NCBI GenBank assembly: GCA_020028375.1
Contig: JAHZNX010000012.1
Location: 1 to 16,955, forward strand
Origin: Betaproteobacteria bacterium
Lineage (GTDB): Bacteria; Pseudomonadota; Gammaproteobacteria; Burkholderiales; SG8-41
Direction: 5' to 3'
DNA length: 16,955 nucleotides
This document shows positions 6,858 to 14,731 of this stretch, piece after piece. The notes under the pieces were generated by a model, which saw only the letters and a program-made list of their open reading frames with translations, did no database searches and had not been told where the DNA came from. Numbering within the stretch: the first letter of the stretch is position 1; each line of letters opens with the position of its first letter. The position numbers were made by a program, and so were the translations under genes.

Positions 6858-9800
6858 TTGCGACTCAAACAGATCAATCTCGCAGGCTTCAAGTCTTTCG
6901 TAGACCCCACCCACATACCCGTCCCCGGACAACTGGTAGGCATCGTCGGCCCCAACGGCTGCGGCAAGTCGAACGTCATCGACGCCGTGCGCTGGGTGCT
7001 CGGCGAGACCTCCGCGAAGCACCTGCGCGGGGACACCATGCAGGACATCTTGTTCAACGGCTCGGGCCAGCGCCAGCCGGTGAACCGCGCGAGCGTCGAG
7101 CTGATCTTCGATAACAGCCTCGGTCGCGCAGCCGGGCAGTGGTCGAGCTACGCCGAGATCGCCGTGAAGCGCGTGCTCGCCCGCGACGACGAGTCCACCG
7201 CCTACTACATCAACAATGTCCACGTGCGGCGCCGGGACGTCGCCGATATCTTTCTTGGCACCGGCCTCGGCAGCCGTGCCTATGCCATCATCGAGCAGGG
7301 CATGATCTCGCGCGTGATCGAGGCGAAGCCCGAGGATCTGCGGATTTTTCTCGAGGAGGCCGCCGGCGTTTCGAAGTACCGCGCACGCCGCCACGAAACC
7401 GAGCTTCGCCTCCAGGACACGCGGGAGAACCTGCTGCGGGTGGAGGACGTCCGCGCCGAGCTGGAGAAGCAGCTCGAGCATCTGCGGGCGCAGGCGGAAG
7501 TGGCGACCCGCTATCACGATCTGCAGGCGCGGCAGCGCGCGACCCAGAACCTGCTGTGGCTCCTGCGTAAACAGGAGGCGCGCGCGCAGCGCGAGCGGCA
7601 CGCCCGGGAGATCGAGCGGGCCGGGCTGGAGCTGGAAGCGCAGACTGCCGCATTGCGCGCGGCCGAGAAGCGCCTCGAAGAGCTGCGGGAGCAGCATTTC
7701 CGCTCGAGCGACGCTGTCCACGCTGCGCAAGGCGCCTTCTACGAGGCCAATGCGGACACGGCGCGCCTCGAGCAGGAGATGGCGCACCTGCGCGAGAACC
7801 GCCAGAGGGTCGAACGCGAGCTCGCCGACCTGCGCGCCCAGATCGACCGCGATCGCAGCCAATTGGCAGCGGCCCAGGCGGAGCTGACCGAGTGGCAGGG
7901 CGAACGCACCCGCGCCTCGCAGCGGCTCACCGCAAGCGAAGCGGCACTGAAGGCCGAAGCGGGCAAGCTGCCGGTGGCAGAGGAGGCCTTCAAGGCCACC
8001 CGGGGCCGTTACGAGGAACTGCAGCGCACCCTTGCGCTGGCCGAACAGGCGGCCGGTGTGGAGCGAACCAAGCACGAGCATACGCGGCAGATGCTGGAAC
8101 AGCTTGCGCAGCGCACGCAGCGGCTGACCGACGAGCGCTCCGGATTGCAGCCCGCCGATGCCGCTCAGCTTGCGCTGCTGCGCAACAACATCGCTGCGCT
8201 GGAATCCGAGTTGCGGGGATTCTCCGGGACTCTCGCGGCGCATGAGGCGCAGTTGCCACAGGCCGAGCAGGCATTGCGGGATTGGGATGCGGCGGTCGAG
8301 GGCGCCCGCGAGCGCTTGACAGGGGTAGAGGCGCGGCTGCAGGCCTTGCGCCAATTGCAGGATCAGGTTGCACGCGGGGCACAAACCGATGGCTGGCTCG
8401 AGACCCGCGGGCTCAAGGGGGCGCCGCGGCTGTGGCAAGGCATCCGCATAGAGTCGGGCTGGGAGAACGCGCTCGAGGCGGTCCTGCGCGAGCGCCTGAA
8501 CGCCATCGCGTTGGAGCACCTGGAGCAGGCCGAAACCTGGTTCGATGAGCCCCCGCCGGGCAAAGTCACGATGTTCGCTGCGACGCGCGAAGTCGGGCAC
8601 GCGTCCGCGACGCTTGCCGGTTGCGAACCGCTGAGCCGCTACGTGAGCTGTGCCGACGCCAGCCTGGAGGCGGTGCTCGGGGACTGGCTGCACCGGGTCT
8701 ATGTGATCAGCGATGCGGCAGGCGGCTTGGCGGCGCGCGCGCAGCTTCCGGACGGTGCGCTGCTGGTGACGCGCGACGGGCACATATTCACCCGTCACGC
8801 GGTGAGCTTCCATGCGCCCGACAGCGAGCTTCACGGGGTGTTGACGCGGCAACGCGAGATCGAGCAACTCGACGGCACGCTCCAGGCGGCACGGGCCGAG
8901 GTCGAGGAATTGCGAACGGCAGCGACCGCCGCCGAGCAGGACCTTCACGGGCGGCGCGCGCGAATCGCCGCGCTACGCGACACGATCGGCGAGCGGCAGC
9001 GGCAGACCCATGCTCTGCAGCTCGAGGCGACGCGGCTCGCGGCAGTCGATGAGCGAGTGCGGAGCCGCACGCAGCAGATTGCGGCAGAGCTTGCCGAAAT
9101 CGATGCCCAGGCGGGCGTCACGTACGGGGCGGAGCAGGCCGCGTCGCGGCGCATCGCCGAACTGCAATCCGAAGTGGAGGAGCTGCGCGCGCAGCTGGCG
9201 CAGGCAACCGACCTCTACCGCCGCGCGGAAGAAGTACTCGAGCGCCAGCGGTCCGCCGTCCAGCAGGCTCGCGACGAGGCCCAGGCCTCGACCTTTGGAA
9301 TACAGTCATGTGATAATAAAATCAAAGAGGTAGAGTCTTCACTTAAGGTTATCTCTGAAAATGAATTGCGGCTCCGCTCAACGCTCGAATCGAGACAGGC
9401 GGAACTCGCAGGCTACGACGAGCCTCCCCTGCAGCAGCGCCTGCAGTTTGCCCTGGCGGCGAAGGCCCAGCGCGAGCAGGCGCTGGCGCGCGCGCGCGAT
9501 GCGCTCGAGGGCATGGAAAGCGGCCTCAAGGCAATCGACGACGAGCGGCACGCCGCGGAGCAGCAGCTCGAGCCCCTGCGCGAGCGCAACGCGGAGGCGC
9601 GTCTCAAGGAACAGGAGGCGCGCTTGAGCGAGGAGCAGTTTGCCGCGCAGCTGGCGGCAGCGGGCGCGATCGAGGACGAGGTTGCGCGCCAACTGGAGAA
9701 GGGCATGCGGCCGGGCACGCTCGCTGCCGACATCAACCGGCTGGGCGAGGAAATCAAGTCCCTCGGCGCGGTCAATCTGGCTGCGCTGGAAGAGCTCGAA

Positions 9801-10382
9801 TCGGCGCGCAGCCGCAAGGACTACCTCGATTCGCAGTCGCGCGACTTGAATGAAGCGATGACAACGCTCGAGGACGCGATCCGGCGCATCGATCGCGAGA
9901 CCCGCGAGCGGCTCCAGCACACTTTCGATGAGGTCAACCGCCATTTCGGAAGCATGTTCCCGGCGCTGTTCGGCGGCGGGCACGCGCGGCTCGTGCTGAC
10001 CGGCGAGGAGATACTCGATGCCGGCGTGCAGGTCACTGCGCAGCCCCCCGGCAAGAAGAACACCACCATTCACCTGCTCTCCGGCGGCGAAAAGGCGCTC
10101 ACGGCACTCGCCCTGGTGTTCTCGATGTTCCAGCTGAATCCGGCGCCGTTCTGCCTGCTCGACGAAGTCGACGCGCCGCTCGACGATCACAATACCGAGC
10201 GCTTCTGCGAGCTGGTGAGAAAGATGTCGCGGCACTCGCAGTTCCTGTTCATCAGCCACAACAAGATCACCATGGAGATCGCCGGGCAGCTGCTCGGCAT
10301 CACCATGCAGGAAGCCGGAGTGTCGCGCGTCGTGGCCGTCGATATCGAAGAGGCGATGAAGCTTTCCGAAGCCGCGGCCTGA
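6858..10382 (+). CDS. smc: Chromosome segregation protein SMC
   Basis: The product is 1174 aa, full length. This ATPase dimer loops and compacts the chromosome with ScpA and ScpB. It starts at TTG 6858; nearly all SMC proteins begin MRLKQI-LAGFKSF exactly as here, and the codon just upstream is not a start, so the TTG is firm despite no visible Shine-Dalgarno. The N-terminal head has Walker A GPNGCGKSN (31-39) and FNGSGQRQPVNRASVEL. The first coiled coil covers about 165-505, the hinge about 511-660, and the second coiled coil runs to about 1000. The C-terminal head has the signature LLSGGEKALTALAL (about 1073-1086) and Walker B FCLLDEVDAPLDDHN (about 1096-1110). Residues 813-837 are encoded by an abrupt AT-rich patch with codons foreign to the rest. 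zipA and ligA follow on the same strand. scpA and scpB are not nearby. Confidence 0.98.
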   Translation: MRLKQINLAGFKSFVDPTHIPVPGQLVGIVGPNGCGKSNVIDAVRWVLGETSAKHLRGDTMQDILFNGSGQRQPVNRASVELIFDNSLGRAAGQWSSYAEIAVKRVLARDDESTAYYINNVHVRRRDVADIFLGTGLGSRAYAIIEQGMISRVIEAKPEDLRIFLEEAAGVSKYRARRHETELRLQDTRENLLRVEDVRAELEKQLEHLRAQAEVATRYHDLQARQRATQNLLWLLRKQEARAQRERHAREIERAGLELEAQTAALRAAEKRLEELREQHFRSSDAVHAAQGAFYEANADTARLEQEMAHLRENRQRVERELADLRAQIDRDRSQLAAAQAELTEWQGERTRASQRLTASEAALKAEAGKLPVAEEAFKATRGRYEELQRTLALAEQAAGVERTKHEHTRQMLEQLAQRTQRLTDERSGLQPADAAQLALLRNNIAALESELRGFSGTLAAHEAQLPQAEQALRDWDAAVEGARERLTGVEARLQALRQLQDQVARGAQTDGWLETRGLKGAPRLWQGIRIESGWENALEAVLRERLNAIALEHLEQAETWFDEPPPGKVTMFAATREVGHASATLAGCEPLSRYVSCADASLEAVLGDWLHRVYVISDAAGGLAARAQLPDGALLVTRDGHIFTRHAVSFHAPDSELHGVLTRQREIEQLDGTLQAARAEVEELRTAATAAEQDLHGRRARIAALRDTIGERQRQTHALQLEATRLAAVDERVRSRTQQIAAELAEIDAQAGVTYGAEQAASRRIAELQSEVEELRAQLAQATDLYRRAEEVLERQRSAVQQARDEAQASTFGIQSCDNKIKEVESSLKVISENELRLRSTLESRQAELAGYDEPPLQQRLQFALAAKAQREQALARARDALEGMESGLKAIDDERHAAEQQLEPLRERNAEARLKEQEARLSEEQFAAQLAAAGAIEDEVARQLEKGMRPGTLAADINRLGEEIKSLGAVNLAALEELESARSRKDYLDSQSRDLNEAMTTLEDAIRRIDRETRERLQHTFDEVNRHFGSMFPALFGGGHARLVLTGEEILDAGVQVTAQPPGKKNTTIHLLSGGEKALTALALVFSMFQLNPAPFCLLDEVDAPLDDHNTERFCELVRKMSRHSQFLFISHNKITMEIAGQLLGITMQEAGVSRVVAVDIEEAMKLSEAAA
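9295..9366. other. AT-rich patch inside smc
   Basis: By hand count 22 of 72 bases are G or C (about 31%), against roughly two thirds or more on either side, with sharp edges. The reading frame is kept: it encodes residues from Phe813 to Leu837 in the second coiled coil, using ATA, TCA, TGT, GTA, TCT and CTT, codons scarce elsewhere in the window. Within it TTGGAA (9295-9300), 16 nt, TAAAAT (9317-9322) resembles a sigma-70 promoter pointing toward zipA. The cause is unknown: local recombination, an internal promoter, or selection for slow codons. Confidence 0.6.
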
Positions 10383-10396
10383 GGCGGGCGCGGACT

Positions 10397-10415
10397 TAGC
10401 GTGCTGTCCCGTAAA
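10397..10415 (+). repeat. Left terminal inverted repeat of the MITE-like element
   Basis: 19 bp, an exact reverse complement of 10594-10612; includes the possible TA target duplication at 10397-10398. Confidence 0.85.
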
Positions 10416-10593
10416 CAACCTGCGAAAGTCCTCGCGACAATCGGCACCATACTTTGTCGCAAATCCTCGCCAGGTGGCCAACCTGGCTGTGGTTTGCTTC
10501 GCGTCTGGCACCGATTTCGCGGGACTTTCAATGTAGGCAGCGGAAGGAACGGGGTAGACTTGCTTGACAGTTGCTAGCGCCTCATGCGCGGTA

Positions 10594-10612
10594 TTTACGG
10601 GACAGCACGCTA
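10594..10612 (-). repeat. Right terminal inverted repeat of the MITE-like element
   Basis: 19 bp, an exact reverse complement of 10397-10415. It occupies the place where the zipA Shine-Dalgarno would normally be. Confidence 0.85.
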
Positions 10613-10616
10613 GCCC

Positions 10617-11693
10617 ATGAGCGACCTGCAGTTGAGCCTGCTCGTCATCGGCGCGGTGGTGGTCGGCGCCGTCTACCTGTACAACTGGCTGCAGGAGCGG
10701 AGCCTCCACCGCCGCCTGCAGCAGGCATTCGGGGACGCGCACGAGGATGTGCTGCTGAGGGCGGGCGCCGAATCCGCGCGTGTCGACGGACGCCTCGAGC
10801 CGCAGCTCGTGCCGCCGGAGGACGCGAGCGGCAGAGACGCCGCGGACGATGAACCGGTCGGGGCGCCGGCCGCAGCGGGATTCGATGCGGTGCTCGATTA
10901 CGTCGCCGAGATCAACGGCTCGACGCCGATCGCCGACGCCCTGATCGGGGAGCTTTCAAGCAAGATCGCATCCTGCGGCAAGCCCGCCCGTGTCACGGGA
11001 TTCGAGCCGCGGGGCAGCGCCTGGGAGGAGCTGGCGCGTGGCGCCGGGGGCCGCTACACGAGGCTGCGGCTGGGTCTGCAGCTGGTAAACCGCTCAGGCG
11101 CGGTGAACCCGGCGCAGCTCGCCACCTTTTGCGATGCGGTGAGGCAGTGCGCGGACAGAATACCTGCGCAGGCCGTCTGTCCCGACGCGCAGACGGCGCT
11201 CAAGATCGCGCGCGAGCTCGATGCTTTCTGCGCCAACGTCGACGTCGCGATCGGGGTCAACGTCATCGCGCAGGAAGGCGGCGTGTTCGCCGGGACCCGG
11301 ATCCGCGCACTCGCGGAATCGGCGGGGTTCAAGCTCGAGCCCGACGGCATTTTTCACTTTCGTGACGAGCGGCGGCACACGCTGTTCACGCTCGACAACC
11401 ACGAGCCCGCGCCGTTCCTGCCCGAAAGCGTCAAGGGCATCTCCACCCACGGCGTCACGCTGCTGCTCGATGTGCCGCGCGTCGCGCATGGGCCGGAGGC
11501 GCTCGAACTGATGCTCAGGATCGCAGGCGGCCTCGCCGTTGGCCTAGGCGGGCGCGTGGTGGATGACAACCGCGCGGCGCTCACCGAAGCCGGCACAGCC
11601 CGCATCAAGGAGCAGTTGCGCACCATCCACGCCGCAATGGCGAAGCAGGGCGTGCCGGCCGGCAGTGCGCGCGCGCTGCGCCTGTTTTCCTGA
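10617..11693 (+). CDS. zipA: Cell division protein ZipA (betaproteobacterial type)
   Basis: The product is 358 aa. It is an inner-membrane protein that tethers FtsZ filaments to the membrane at the division site. The N-terminus MSDLQLSLLVIGAVVVGAVY is a single membrane anchor (about 5-22) with the rest cytoplasmic, followed by a charged juxtamembrane segment. A Pro/Ala/acidic linker covers about 65-90. The C-terminal ZipA FtsZ-binding domain covers about 208-335, with the family landmarks GIFHFRDERRHTLFTLDN, ISTHGVTLLLDVP, ALELMLRIAGGLAVGLGG and VVDDNRAALT. The linker is shorter than in E. coli ZipA and the domain is divergent, as usual for this class. The start is set by the anchor. The 20 nt before ATG lie almost wholly in the terminal repeat of a MITE-like element and contain no good Shine-Dalgarno. 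It sits between smc and ligA, a recurrent neighbourhood for this gene. Confidence 0.88.
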   Translation: MSDLQLSLLVIGAVVVGAVYLYNWLQERSLHRRLQQAFGDAHEDVLLRAGAESARVDGRLEPQLVPPEDASGRDAADDEPVGAPAAAGFDAVLDYVAEINGSTPIADALIGELSSKIASCGKPARVTGFEPRGSAWEELARGAGGRYTRLRLGLQLVNRSGAVNPAQLATFCDAVRQCADRIPAQAVCPDAQTALKIARELDAFCANVDVAIGVNVIAQEGGVFAGTRIRALAESAGFKLEPDGIFHFRDERRHTLFTLDNHEPAPFLPESVKGISTHGVTLLLDVPRVAHGPEALELMLRIAGGLAVGLGGRVVDDNRAALTEAGTARIKEQLRTIHAAMAKQGVPAGSARALRLFS

Positions 11694-11739
11694 CGAGCGT
11701 CGGCCGAATGCCCGGCGACGCCCGACCCCTCACCACTTG

Positions 11740-11762
11740 CCCCTCTCCCGAGTGGAGAGGGG
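11740..11762. repeat. REP-like palindrome in the zipA-ligA gap
   Basis: CCCCTCTCC (11740-11748), the loop CGAGT and GGAGAGGGG (11754-11762) form a perfect 9-bp stem. The preceding CCCCTCACC wording resembles a family of dispersed intergenic palindromes common in proteobacterial genomes. There is no following T-run, so terminator function is not clear. Confidence 0.5.
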
Positions 11763-11772
11763 AAATGGACAG

Positions 11773-11800
11773 CGGTAAATGGCGCGCTGACCATTTACCG
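11773..11800 (+). promoter_or_regulatory. Perfect hairpin directly upstream of ligA
   Basis: CGGTAAATGG (11773-11782), an 8-nt loop and CCATTTACCG (11791-11800) form a 10-bp stem ending 5 nt before the ligA ATG. It covers the position of the ribosome-binding site, and no Shine-Dalgarno is visible. It could restrain translation initiation, bind a repressor, or be the remnant of a mobile repeat. Confidence 0.5.
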
Positions 11801-11805
11801 AAAGC

Positions 11806-13842
11806 ATGATGGCGGTGCCCGGGCCCGTCGCCGCCCGCGCGGCAGAGTTGCGGGAAGCGATCGAGCGCGCCAATTACGACTATTACGTGCTCGACGCCCC
11901 GACCCTGCCGGATGCAGAGTACGACCGGCTGTTCCGCGAGCTGCAGGAGCTGGAGCGACGGCACCCGGCGCTCGCGACGCCGGATTCACCGACCCTGCGG
12001 ATCGGCGTGACCCCGGTGACCGAGTTTGCCCAGGTCGCGCACGCGACGCCAATGCTTTCGCTCGGCAACGCTTTCGGCGATGCGGAAGTCGAGGCGTTCG
12101 ACCGGCGCGTGCGCGAAGGGCTCGACGCGAAGGTTGACGTGCACTATGCCGTCGAGCCCAAGTTCGACGGCCTTGCGATCAGCCTGACCTACGAGCGCGG
12201 AGTGTTCGTCCAGGGCGCGACGCGCGGCGACGGTCAGGTGGGGGAGGACGTCACTGCCAACCTGCGTACCGTGCGCGCGATACCGCTGCGGTTGAGGGGC
12301 GGGCCGGCGCCCGGCCTTCTGGAGGTGCGCGGGGAGGTTTTCATGCTCAAGCGCGATTTCCAGACCCTGAACCGCGAACAGCGGGACGCCGGCGGAAAGG
12401 AGTTCGCCAATCCGCGGAACGCGGCGGCCGGATCCCTGCGCCAGCTCGACTCGCGGGTGACCGCATCGCGCCGCCTGACGTTTTGTTCCTACGGACTTGG
12501 CCGCTACTCAGGCGGTCACGTTCCGCGCGACCGCCACAGCCGCCAGCTGGACCATCTGGGGAAGCTCGGCTTCCCGGTCAGCGCGCAGCGCCGCGTCGTG
12601 AGCGGGCTGACGGGGCTACTCGCCTATTATCGTGATATCGAGCGGCAACGCGCGGAACTGCCATTCGAAATCGACGGCGTGGTCTACAAGGTCGACGATC
12701 TGCATTGGCAGGAACGGCTGGGCTACGTGTCGCGGGCCCCGCGCTTCGCTCTCGCGCACAAATTTGCCGCGGAGGAGGAGATCACCCAGGTGCTGGGCAT
12801 CGACGTACAGGTTGGCCGCACCGGCGCGCTCACGCCAGTGGCAAGGCTGGCGCCGGTGTTTGTCGGCGGGGCCACCGTGACCAACGCGACGCTGCACAAC
12901 GAGGACGAGATTCGCCGCAAGGATGTCCGCATCGGCGACAGCGTGATCGTGCGGCGCGCCGGAGACGTCATACCGGAGGTCGTGAGCGTGGTCCGGGAAC
13001 GCCGGCCGGCCGGCGCGCGCCCATTCCAACTGCCGCAGGCGTGCCCGGTCTGCGGGTCGCGCGTCGAGCGCGTCGAGGACGAGGCGATTGCCCGCTGCAC
13101 CGCCGGCCTCTATTGCCCCGCGCAGCGCAAGCAGGCGCTGCTGCATTTCGCCTCGCGCCGCGCCCTGGACATCGAGGGGCTGGGCGAGAAGCTGGTGGAT
13201 CAGCTGGTGGATCAGGGCAGGGTCAAGACTCCCGCCGATCTCTACCGGCTCGACTTGGAAACGCTTTCCAATCTGGAGCGCATGGGCGAGAAATCAGCGG
13301 CCAATCTCCTTGCCGCAATCGACAAGAGCCGGAGCACGACCCTGGAACGGTTCATCTTCGCCCTTGGCATCCGCAACGTGGGAGAGTCGACCGCGCGCGA
13401 TCTGGCGCGGCAATTCGGCGGCATCGACGCGCTAATGCAGGCCGACGAGGCGGCGCTGCAGACGGTGCCGGACGTCGGGCCGGTGGTGGCGGCCAGCATC
13501 GCAGGCTTCTTCGGCGAGCCCCGCAACTGCAAAGTCGTGCAAGAATTACGCAAGCTCGGCGTGCGTTGGGTCGAAGGCAAGGCCAAGGGTTTTGCGGGTC
13601 TCCCCCTGGCGGGAAAGACTTTCGTGCTGACCGGGACGCTGGCGCGCATGACGCGCGAGGCGGCGGCGGAGCGCATCGTGGCACAGGGCGGCAAGGTGAG
13701 CGGCAGCGTGTCGAAGAAGACGCATTACCTGGTGGCGGGAGCGGATCCCGGGGGAAAGCTCGACAAGGCGCGGGCGCTCGGCGTCGCAATCCTCGACGAG
13801 AACGCGCTCGCGAGGCTGCTGGAGCAGAAGGCGAGGGCATGA
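11806..13842 (+). CDS. ligA: NAD-dependent DNA ligase LigA
   Basis: The product is 678 aa. It seals nicks in DNA during replication and repair using NAD+. Domains in order: Ia, with the NAD-binding YDYYVLDAPTLPDAEYD (24-40); the adenylation domain, with catalytic Lys119 in KFDG (119-122) and the GATRGDGQVGEDVTANL stretch (137-153); the OB fold, which opens with GIDVQVGRTGALTPVARL; a Cys4 zinc finger with C413, C416, C431 and C437; helix-hairpin-helix repeats (about 440-590); and a C-terminal BRCT domain (about 595-675, GKTFVLTGTLARMTREAA). All catalytic landmarks are present. ATG 11806 is followed by a second ATG at 11809 and either may be used; a hairpin precedes them. The stop overlaps the galU start as ATGA. 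Confidence 0.98.
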   Translation: MMAVPGPVAARAAELREAIERANYDYYVLDAPTLPDAEYDRLFRELQELERRHPALATPDSPTLRIGVTPVTEFAQVAHATPMLSLGNAFGDAEVEAFDRRVREGLDAKVDVHYAVEPKFDGLAISLTYERGVFVQGATRGDGQVGEDVTANLRTVRAIPLRLRGGPAPGLLEVRGEVFMLKRDFQTLNREQRDAGGKEFANPRNAAAGSLRQLDSRVTASRRLTFCSYGLGRYSGGHVPRDRHSRQLDHLGKLGFPVSAQRRVVSGLTGLLAYYRDIERQRAELPFEIDGVVYKVDDLHWQERLGYVSRAPRFALAHKFAAEEEITQVLGIDVQVGRTGALTPVARLAPVFVGGATVTNATLHNEDEIRRKDVRIGDSVIVRRAGDVIPEVVSVVRERRPAGARPFQLPQACPVCGSRVERVEDEAIARCTAGLYCPAQRKQALLHFASRRALDIEGLGEKLVDQLVDQGRVKTPADLYRLDLETLSNLERMGEKSAANLLAAIDKSRSTTLERFIFALGIRNVGESTARDLARQFGGIDALMQADEAALQTVPDVGPVVAASIAGFFGEPRNCKVVQELRKLGVRWVEGKAKGFAGLPLAGKTFVLTGTLARMTREAAAERIVAQGGKVSGSVSKKTHYLVAGADPGGKLDKARALGVAILDENALARLLEQKARA

Positions 13843-14717
13843 AGATCACCAAGGCGGTATTCCCGGTGGCGGGCATGGGCACACGTTTCCTGCCGGCGAC
13901 CAAGGCGAGCCCCAAGGAGATGCTGCCGGTCGTGGACAAGCCGCTCATCCAGTATGCGGTGGAGGAGGCGGTGGCGGCCGGCATGACCGAGATGATCTTC
14001 GTCACCGGCCGCGGCAAGCGTGCCATCGAGGACCACTTCGACAAGGCGGTCGAGCTGGAGGCCGAGCTGGCGGAAAGCGGGCGCACGGAGCTCCTCAAGA
14101 TCGTGCAAAACATCATCCCGCGCCGCGTGAACTGCACCTATGTCCGCCAGGCACAGGCGCTGGGCCTGGGACATGCCATCCTGTGTGCCGAGCCGGTGGT
14201 GGGGAATGTGCCCTTCGCGGTGGTGCTCGCCGATGACCTGATCGATGGCGATCCTCCCGTGCTGCGGCAGATGGCACGGATCTTCGAGCGCCGCCGCTGC
14301 CCGGTGGTGGCGGTGGAAGACGTCGCGCGCGAGGAGACGCGGCGCTACGGCATCGTCGCCGTGCAAAAGGGCTCGCACTCGCCGCATCGCATCACAAGCA
14401 TCGTCGAAAAGCCTGCTCCCCGGGACGCGCCTTCCACACTCGGGGTGGTCGGCCGCTATTTGCTGACGCCGCGGATTTTTCACCATTTGCGCAGGGTCAA
14501 GCCCGGGTCCGGCGGCGAGATCCAGTTGACGGACGGCATTGCCGCGCTGCTCGGCGAGCAGGAGGTCCTGGCGCACGAATTCGACGGCGTGCGATACGAT
14601 TGCGGTAGCAAGCTCGGCTACCTCCAGGCCAACGTCCAGTTCGGACTGCGACACGCGGAAGTGGGCGCGGCGTTCGGGCGCTACCTGCGCGGCCTGCGGG
14701 GCCGCGCTGCAAAATAG
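13839..14717 (+). CDS. galU: UTP-glucose-1-phosphate uridylyltransferase
   Basis: The product is 292 aa, the usual bacterial GalU length. It makes UDP-glucose from UTP and glucose-1-phosphate for envelope polysaccharides, LPS and glycogen-type metabolism. The nucleotide-binding N-terminus is AVFPVAGMGTRFLPATKASPKEMLP (about 6-30), followed by VVDKPLIQYAVEEA. ADDLID (131-136) supplies a metal ligand. VEKP (189-192) and GEIQLTDGIA (226-235) complete the active site. The start overlaps the ligA stop by 4 nt (ATGA) with GAGGG upstream, so it is translationally coupled to ligA. There is no obvious functional link to ligase; they share a transcript. Confidence 0.97.
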   Translation: MKITKAVFPVAGMGTRFLPATKASPKEMLPVVDKPLIQYAVEEAVAAGMTEMIFVTGRGKRAIEDHFDKAVELEAELAESGRTELLKIVQNIIPRRVNCTYVRQAQALGLGHAILCAEPVVGNVPFAVVLADDLIDGDPPVLRQMARIFERRRCPVVAVEDVAREETRRYGIVAVQKGSHSPHRITSIVEKPAPRDAPSTLGVVGRYLLTPRIFHHLRRVKPGSGGEIQLTDGIAALLGEQEVLAHEFDGVRYDCGSKLGYLQANVQFGLRHAEVGAAFGRYLRGLRGRAAK

Positions 14718-14731
14718 CCTTCGCTCATTGA

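Larger units (their letters stand above)
10397..10612. mobile_element. MITE-like non-autonomous element, 216 bp with perfect terminal inverted repeats
   Basis: The ends TAGCGTGCTGTCCCGTAAA (10397-10415) and TTTACGGGACAGCACGCTA (10594-10612) are exact reverse complements over 19 bp. The outermost TA on both sides can be read as a duplicated TA target, as made by IS630/Tc1-type transposases, leaving 17-bp repeats. Inside lie a 7-bp perfect hairpin (10469-10475 with 10481-10487) and an imperfect inverted repeat pairing about 10424-10448 (GAAAGTCC...) with about 10506-10529 (...GGACTTTC). It encodes no transposase. A minus-strand frame is open through the whole element, but no start or family is recognisable. 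It begins 14 nt after the smc stop and ends 4 nt before the zipA ATG, filling the gap. The parent transposon is unknown. Confidence 0.72.

Noticed and set aside
6831..8948. 705-codon minus-strand open frame antisense to smc
   Set aside because: It has no recognisable domain and is the codon-mirror of the GC-rich smc coiled coil, which is unmistakably coding on the plus strand.
13191..13214. 12-bp tandem repeat (GCTGGTGGATCA twice) in ligA
   Set aside because: It encodes LVDQLVDQ, close to the normal ligase sequence at this position, so it is not a notable duplication.
12705..14717. 670-codon plus-strand frame spanning ligA and galU
   Set aside because: Its first part is an out-of-frame shadow of ligA; only the part from ATG 13839 onward is galU.
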